A program made the position numbers and the translations under genes. Below are positions 59,278 to 64,000 of a stretch of DNA of 64,000 nt, piece by piece. Each line of letters opens with the position of its first letter. The stretch's first letter is position 1. This DNA comes from Epiperipatus broadwayi (taxonomy: Eukaryota > Onychophora > Udeonychophora > Euonychophora > Peripatidae): positions 6,184,963 through 6,248,962 of the forward strand of contig JAQFVV010006208.1 of NCBI GenBank assembly GCA_028023455.1, in the 5' to 3' direction. The notes under the pieces were generated by a model. The model saw only the letters and a program-made list of their open reading frames with translations, searched no databases and had not been told where the DNA came from.

Positions 59278-59336
59278 ATGAACTACAATAGATGTATTTC
59301 GTGCTGAATCAGCACTCATCAGTTGGCCAGATCATA
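59278..59336 (-). ncRNA. Type I hammerhead ribozyme, family 1 (intact core, G-C closing pair)
   Basis: Minus strand: CCAA, CTGATGA, stem II GTGCT/AGCAC (all five Watson-Crick pairs), loop GATTC, GAAA, TACATC, TA, TTGTAG. Stem I next to the core is CAA/TTG only; the outer stem is weak. Confidence 0.7.
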
Positions 59337-59442
59337 ATCTATCACACATATATACAATCAGTGCTTGAAGCCTGTCCATTAAAGTTTAAGTAATTGCCAT
59401 TTTAATATAAGCTGAGCACTGGTTGTATATATGTGTGAGAGA

Positions 59443-59505
59443 TTATGATCTGGCCCAACTAATAAGTGCTGTTTCAGCACAAAATATTACGGATATTGGG
59501 AATCA
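59443..59505 (+). ncRNA. Family-1 hammerhead relic
   Basis: CTAATAA core and AAAA in place of GAAA; stem II GTGCT/AGCAC persists. Inactive prediction. Confidence 0.55.
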
Positions 59506-59735
59506 TCCTTTTCACATGTGTATGGTCATGGCTATCAGTTGTTTGAGATGAAGTAGAGGATGAGTATAAACTGAAAATCCTAAGTTCAAATCCTTCTAGT
59601 TAGAATCAAAATATATAAATGCCTTAGAACAATAATTATTAATATTCTTTTTTTGATAGTAACTTATTAGGATTTAACTTTTAAAATAGTCTAACATTCC
59701 AATAAATAAGTATGCTAAAAGAAACAAAATATTAG

Positions 59736-60060
59736 ATGCAAAATGTAAATAAAAATCATATTGCTGACCCACCTGATCACACACATAGTGAAAAGATAAA
59801 TAATCACCAATATAAGTATTTCATGCTAAACCAGTACTCATCAGTTGGTCCAGATTATAATATCCCACACACATATATATATAATCAGTGCTCAGTTTAT
59901 ATTAAGATAGCAAATCTTCATACACTAATGGACAGGCTTCAAACTTTTCCAACTCACAACTCTTCAGCCTTCCATTTCATTGAAAATATGATGATGGAAC
60001 GGGGACTCCTTGTTAGTGCCAAGGTTGTCATCCTACTCATGTTGACATATTAGTCATTCT
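59736..60060 (-). mobile_element. Family-1 element, cluster copy A
   Basis: Minus orientation. It carries the CAGGTGGGTCAGCAAT linker variant, an intact-core ribozyme and a body ending near 60060. The next unit repeats the same 480-bp layout almost unchanged, suggesting local duplication. Confidence 0.7.
59803..59863 (-). ncRNA. Type I hammerhead ribozyme, family 1 (intact core)
   Basis: Minus strand: ATTATAATC, TGG, ACCAA, CTGATGA, stem II GTACT/AGCAT (one A·C mismatch, G·T closing), loop GGTTT, GAAA, TACTTA, TA, TTGGTGATTA. Confidence 0.7.
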
Positions 60061-60179
60061 GACTCCTCATGTACAGGAAAATAATCCATTTATACATACA
60101 TATGCAATGGATGGGCAGACCTTTTGCACATTATTTATATAAATTAATACATTGTACAGGCTTAAATCTGCATTATATA

Positions 60180-60560
60180 TGTAATATATACAGGATTCGA
60201 ACTCAGAGTTTCACACAACCCACTACTTTCAGTGCCATTTCATATTGCTGACCCACCTGATCACACACATGTTGAGAATGTAAATAATCACCAATATACG
60301 TATTTCATGCTAAACCAGCAATCATCAGTTGGTCTAGATTATTATCCTCACACATATATACAATCAGTGCTCAGCTTTATATTAAGATAGCCAATCTTCA
60401 TACTTTAATGGACAGGCTTCAAACTATTCCAACTCAGAACTCTTCAGCCTTCCATTTCATTGAAAATCTGATGATGGAACGTTCAAAGTCCTTGTTAGTG
60501 CCAAGGTTGTCATCTTACCCATGTTGACATATTAGCCATTCTGACCTCTCATGTACATGA
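60180..60560 (-). mobile_element. Family-1 element, cluster copy B
   Basis: Minus orientation with tRNA-like tail (GGATTCGAACTCAGAG at 60193), linker, intact ribozyme and body. 60060-60190 and 60545-60660 are duplicates of each other (ATGCAAGGGATGGGCAGACC). Confidence 0.75.
60286..60343 (-). ncRNA. Type I hammerhead ribozyme, family 1 (intact core)
   Basis: Minus strand: TAATC, TAG bulge, ACCAA, CTGATGA, stem II TTGCT/AGCAT (T·T at the closing position, four further pairs), loop GGTTT, GAAA, TACGTA, TA, TTGGTGATTA. Confidence 0.75.
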
Positions 60561-60659
60561 GAATAATCCATTTATACATACATATGCAAGGGATGGGCAG
60601 ACCTTTTACATACTGTTTATATAAATTAATACATTGTACAGGCTTAAACCTGCATTTAT

Positions 60660-60880
60660 ATATGTAATATATGCGGGATTCGAACTCACACTTTCACATG
60701 ACCCACTACTTTCAGTGCTATCTCATACTGCTGACTCACCTGATCACACACATGTTGAAAAGATAAATAATCACCAATATACATATTTCATGCTAAACCA
60801 GCAATCATCAGTTGGTCTAGATTGCTATCCTAACACATATATACAATCAGTGCTCAGTTTTATATTAAGATAACCAATCA
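60660..60880 (-). mobile_element. Family-1 element, cluster copy C
   Basis: Minus orientation: tRNA-like tail (GGGATTCGAACTCACACT at 60674), linker, ribozyme 60770-60824 with intact CTGATGA/GAAA core, joined head to head with copy D at about 60880. Confidence 0.75.
60770..60824 (-). ncRNA. Type I hammerhead ribozyme, family 1 (intact core)
   Basis: Minus strand: ACCAA, CTGATGA, stem II TTGCT/AGCAT, loop GGTTT, GAAA, TATGTA, TA, TTGGTGATTA. The outer stem I is weaker here (AGCAATC against GATTATT). Confidence 0.7.
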
Positions 60881-61200
60881 TCAGATTTTCAATGAAATAG
60901 AAGGCTGAAGAGTTGTGGGTTGGAGTAGTTTGAAGCCTGTCCATTAAAGTATGAAGATTGGATATCTTAATATAAAGCTGAGCACTGATTGTATATATGT
61001 GTGAGGATAGTAATCTAGACCAACTGATGATTGCTGGTTTAGCATGAAATACGTATATTGGTGATTATTTATCTTTTCAACATATGTGTGATCAGGTGGG
61101 TCAGCAATATAAGATGGCACTGAAAGTAGTGGGTCGTTTAAAAGTCTGAGTTCGAATCCCGCATATATTACATACATAAATGCAGGTTTAAGCCTGTACA
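60881..61200 (+). mobile_element. Family-1 element, cluster copy D
   Basis: Plus orientation: body, ribozyme 61011-61069, linker CAGGTGGGTCAGCAAT, and a tRNA-like tail with AGTTCGAATCC at 61150-61160, a near-perfect B-box. With copy C it forms an inverted pair. Confidence 0.8.
61011..61069 (+). ncRNA. Type I hammerhead ribozyme, family 1 (intact core)
   Basis: TAATC, TAG bulge, ACCAA, CTGATGA, stem II TTGCT/AGCAT, loop GGTTT, GAAA, TACGTA, TA, TTGGTGATTA. The same variant as 60286. Confidence 0.75.
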
Positions 61201-61385
61201 ATGTAATAAATAAAAATCGTAAGAACACGATATTTACAAATAAAGCGAGATTTTACATAGATATTGATTTATTATCTTAAATGTAAACAATCGATTTTTA
61301 GATTAAAAAAATCGATTGCTTACATTTAAGTTAATATCATTTCCTATTAACTTACGAATTGTCATTAGCTAATGTTACTATTTAG

Positions 61386-61575
61386 AAGACATGTTAAAGA
61401 CTAGATGTGATAATATGGTCGACTATTTCCATCATCTTATCATTAAATATGGAATGTTTAGAAAATTTTAAACTTTTCCAAATACAAACAACTGTTAGTA
61501 ATAAGACACATATCAGTAGACATTGATGATGAAAATAGTCCAATATATCATATCTAAAATGCCAACATCACAAAC
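61386..61575. repeat. Inverted repeat related to the LINE-flanking segment at 18545-18680
   Basis: AGATGTGATAATATGGTCGA and GAAAATTTTAAACTTTTCC match 18550-18640. The end of the segment (GATGATGAAAATAGTCCAAT) is the complement of its start. Confidence 0.5.
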
Positions 61576-61930
61576 TTTAAAGACTAGTTAATATCATGGC
61601 TTTTAAATTGTTTTTTCGGGGGAGGAGGGGGTAATGGTAAAATATGCCATTGTACAAGGCAGCAAAATTTTTGGAACTGTTCCTGTTTGTATGTGTGTTT
61701 ACACTATTTATTGGGACATACATATTTTATTTATAATATACTTAAAGTTTATAATTCCATTTCTTGGAAAAATTATATTTTTTATTTATTAGGTGTTTAA
61801 TATAAAAATAAAATAACCTGCTTCTTAAAAATAAATTCTTTAAAATTTTAAAATAGAAAATTTATGTATTGTGCCCTATATTTCGTATAACAAATTTAAA
61901 AAAAGAAATGTTTTTATGTAAGTTTCAAAT

Positions 61931-62031
61931 AGCATTGGTGGTCGAGAGGTCAGCGCGACTGCCTTACAAGCAGTTGCCCGGGTTGCGGGTTCGCGTTCCG
62001 GCCGATGCTATGACACTTGAAAAAAAAAAAA
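61931..62031 (+). mobile_element. tRNA-derived SINE, best-preserved copy
   Basis: AGCATTGG at 61931 pairs over eight positions with CCGATGCT ending at 62009, forming an acceptor-like stem. Between them: GTCGAGAGGTCAGCGC (D-arm, A-box), CTGC-CTTACAA-GCAG (anticodon-like arm, TAC in the anticodon position), a long variable-arm-like CCCGGG segment and GCGGGTTCGCGTTCC (B-box). A short CTATGACACTTG linker and an A-run follow. The long variable arm suggests a class II tRNA ancestor (Ser or Leu type), at odds with the TAC triplet. Confidence 0.8.
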
Positions 62032-63591
62032 GACATTTATTTTAATTCAGAAAATGAAAATTTGCTATTATAAAACCAATATATATATACTGTACACTCG
62101 CATACCGAATTTTAAAAGAAAAGACTCTCCGGCTAACCTTGGAAAAATACATCTAATTCACACGATCAACTTATCGAAAAACAATATTTACTTAAATAAT
62201 GATATTTTGACTAGCTCACAATATATTTCTATCATATTATATCTAATAAAATCAACACCTAAAATAATTTATCTTATTTAAATAATAAACTAAGATAATA
62301 AAAAATACATAAATTAAATACTAAGATTCAAATTAGATTCCACAGCTCATTTATTAAAATAACAACTTAAACTATGACTAACTCTTGATTTACTACAACA
62401 AAATATGGTTCGATTAAAAATACTAATAAAAATTATGACAACTTTTGCAGGAGACATTCAGCAAGGTGCACTGTTGGGTTAATATTGAGGATCGATCCCG
62501 AAAGATATACTCTCAATGGCATAAGAATATTACTTCTAATTAATTTATAAAAATACTACCTTGTAATATTTTTATGTCTCACAACACATCTAAAATAAAT
62601 CCTAACTAAATAATTCATAAAATTTATTATAAAACAAGAAAGTAATTACTATTCCCTTTCATAAAAATAATATTTAAATCTAACATTAACTAAAATTCCT
62701 ATCCATTATCACTTCATCTAACTCTTATAATTATTTAACATCTCAGGTTCCTGTAATAATAATGATGATGAATGATGATGATGGTGGTGGTGGTGATAAT
62801 GATGATGACGAAGGTGATGGTGATGATGGTGGTGATGATGATGACAACAACAATAATAATAAACAAATGAATACAATGTAGCCAAATATAATGAGGGATT
62901 TTACATATATTCAACTACTCTCAACAAAACAACAACAAACAACTGGAATATTTTCACAATTCTTAAAATAATATATCTATTTAACTAATACTCCTCAATA
63001 GTGATAAATAATATTATAAATTCTTAAAAAACATCATATAAAATATTTTTAATAAATTCTAAAACATTTCATCTCATATTATGCTATCTTTCATTTCTCA
63101 TGCAGCATTTACAGAAAACAAAAACATATTCCTAATGTAATTGCAATATTATATAATTTTAAAATTGTTATTGTATAATCTTCATAATCACCAATAACAA
63201 GATATTCTGTGACAATAATAATTATAATAAATATTTAGTTAATCATATAATGTAATGGTCCAAATAATTTTATAAATCATGTATGTGGATATGAAGTTTC
63301 AAAAAAACACTCAGACACATCAACAAATAAAACATTATTATTTAACAATGTAGTACATTTCCAACAATATAAATTTATAAATGTTAAACTATTTACAAAA
63401 AAATAACAAAGGAAAATTAATTAGATTAAAATATTTACTTAAGAAAACATGATGAGAATAAATAAGCATTAAATAGCCTTCACTCTGACTATTTGATGTG
63501 TGAAATAGAATATATGATACATTATAGTAGTAATACTATAATTTTCTGTCACCACAACAATGGTATTCCATTATCATTATCATAATAAAAC
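62032..63591. other. AT-rich spacer with a GAT microsatellite
   Basis: (GAT)n/(GGT)n imperfect microsatellite at about 62758-62848. No gene recognised. Confidence 0.6.
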
Positions 63592-63885
63592 AATAACAAT
63601 AAATAAACCACTAAACATCACATGATCACCATTTCTTATACCTGCTCATAGCTGTTATTAAAATAAGCAAAACTCTCCATACAGTAGTGCCATTCAGTGC
63701 TCTCAGATCCAAGGCTCCTCACTGATAAAACCCACAAGCTAGAAACTAGTCTGGGGATATTGGATGAGTAGGCACTAGATAGGGATTTTATGTACAAGCC
63801 TTCTGGCTTCCATTGATTACTCTGGCTTGCGCTGAGTGGCACTACTGTAAGCAGAGTTTTGCCTGTTTTAATAACAATAAATAAA
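63592..63885 (+). mobile_element. Family-2 hammerhead retroposon with 16-bp duplication
   Basis: The element 63608-63869 lies between perfect AATAACAATAAATAAA repeats (63592-63607 and 63870-63885). It starts CCACTAAACATCACATGATC and ends GCCTGTTTT, which fixes the family-2 termini. Left arm GCAAAACTCTCCATACAGTA, ribozyme on the plus strand, right arm to 63863. Confidence 0.9.
63707..63765 (+). ncRNA. Family-2 hammerhead motif with one core change
   Basis: ATCCAA, CCTCA, core CTGATAA (G8 changed), loop region CCCACAAGCTA, GAAAC, TAGTC, TGGGG, ATATTGGAT. All stem I pairs are kept (CCTCA/TGGGG and ATCCAA/TTGGAT), but the core change predicts loss of activity. Confidence 0.65.
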
Positions 63886-64000
63886 TACAATTTATTTTAA
63901 CTTATAATATGCTTCACCTTTTTTTAAAGTAATTATAGTAATAACTATTAATTATAAAATTAAAATGAGCATTATATTGGAAAAGATTAGGCATATTGTT

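Larger units (their letters stand above)
59195..59605. mobile_element. Family-1 element, two ribozyme arms inverted
   Basis: Left arm on the minus strand (tRNA-like tail 59190-59240, ribozyme 59278-59336), right arm on the plus strand (ribozyme relic 59443-59505, tRNA-like tail to 59600). The body lies between them. The tRNA-like tails at both outer ends are inverted copies (GATTTGAACTTAGGATTTTC / GAAAATCCTAAGTTCAAATC). Confidence 0.75.

Overview
This window looks like a piece of an AT-rich animal (invertebrate bilaterian) genome. There are no bacterial-type operons. The only convincing host coding sequence is one spliced exon, 27293-27576 (+), encoding an SH3 domain that closely resembles the N-terminal SH3 of UNC-89/obscurin. 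A small in-phase exon at 5370-5419 probably precedes it. If so, most of the window is two very long introns of that gene: about 21.9 kb between the two exons, and at least 36 kb downstream, where I could not find the expected RhoGEF (DH) exon. I cannot name the species.

The rest is repeat-filled. 1-5 kb: AT-rich sequence with no gene, then family-1 ribozyme repeats. 5.4-8.3 kb: small exon, more family-1 copies, a minisatellite. 8.4-11.9 kb: a decayed Ty3/gypsy-like retrotransposon interrupted by a 357-bp retroposon. 13.9-16.2 kb: family-2 ribozyme elements and two further hammerhead-like loci. 17.9-24.3 kb: pieces of an endonuclease/RT-type LINE broken up by family-2 elements, plus a tRNA-derived SINE. 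24.8-27.6 kb: family-1 element, SINE, a Penelope-like GIY-YIG fragment, then the SH3 exon. 28.2-32.35 kb and 41.86-46.3 kb: two opposed copies of a CR1-like LINE whose ORF1 has a PHD-type finger and an SGNH esterase. 34.0-34.84 kb: large tetranucleotide tracts. 34.84-41.26 kb: an LTR retrotransposon with two near-identical 2.16-kb LTRs and only a gag-like reading frame between them. 46.8-48.1 kb: family-2 elements, one nested inside a foldback element. 48-64 kb: AT-rich sequence, a small CpG-richer island, foldback repeats, SINEs, a dense cluster of family-1 elements at 59.2-61.2 kb, and a family-2 element at the end.

The most notable system is a set of interspersed repeats carrying type I hammerhead ribozyme motifs. 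Family 1 (about 17 recognisable copies) has the canonical CTGATGA...GAAA core, a 5-bp stem II with compensatory changes, a palindromic six-base stem III, a TA cleavage dinucleotide, and a stem I of 5 bp plus a bulge plus 7 bp. It is joined to a tRNA-like tail with a B-box. Family 2 (about 11 copies) has a CTGAYGA...GAAAC core with a CTAG stem III, lies between long inverted repeats, and in the longest copies is present twice in opposite orientation. Five family-2 copies have 12-16 bp target-site duplications, so they moved as retroposons. At least two more unrelated hammerhead-like loci are present. Type I hammerheads are known from Penelope-like elements, schistosome SINE-like repeats, newt satellite and retrozymes; the families here fit that group, and a Penelope-like fragment lies in the same intron.
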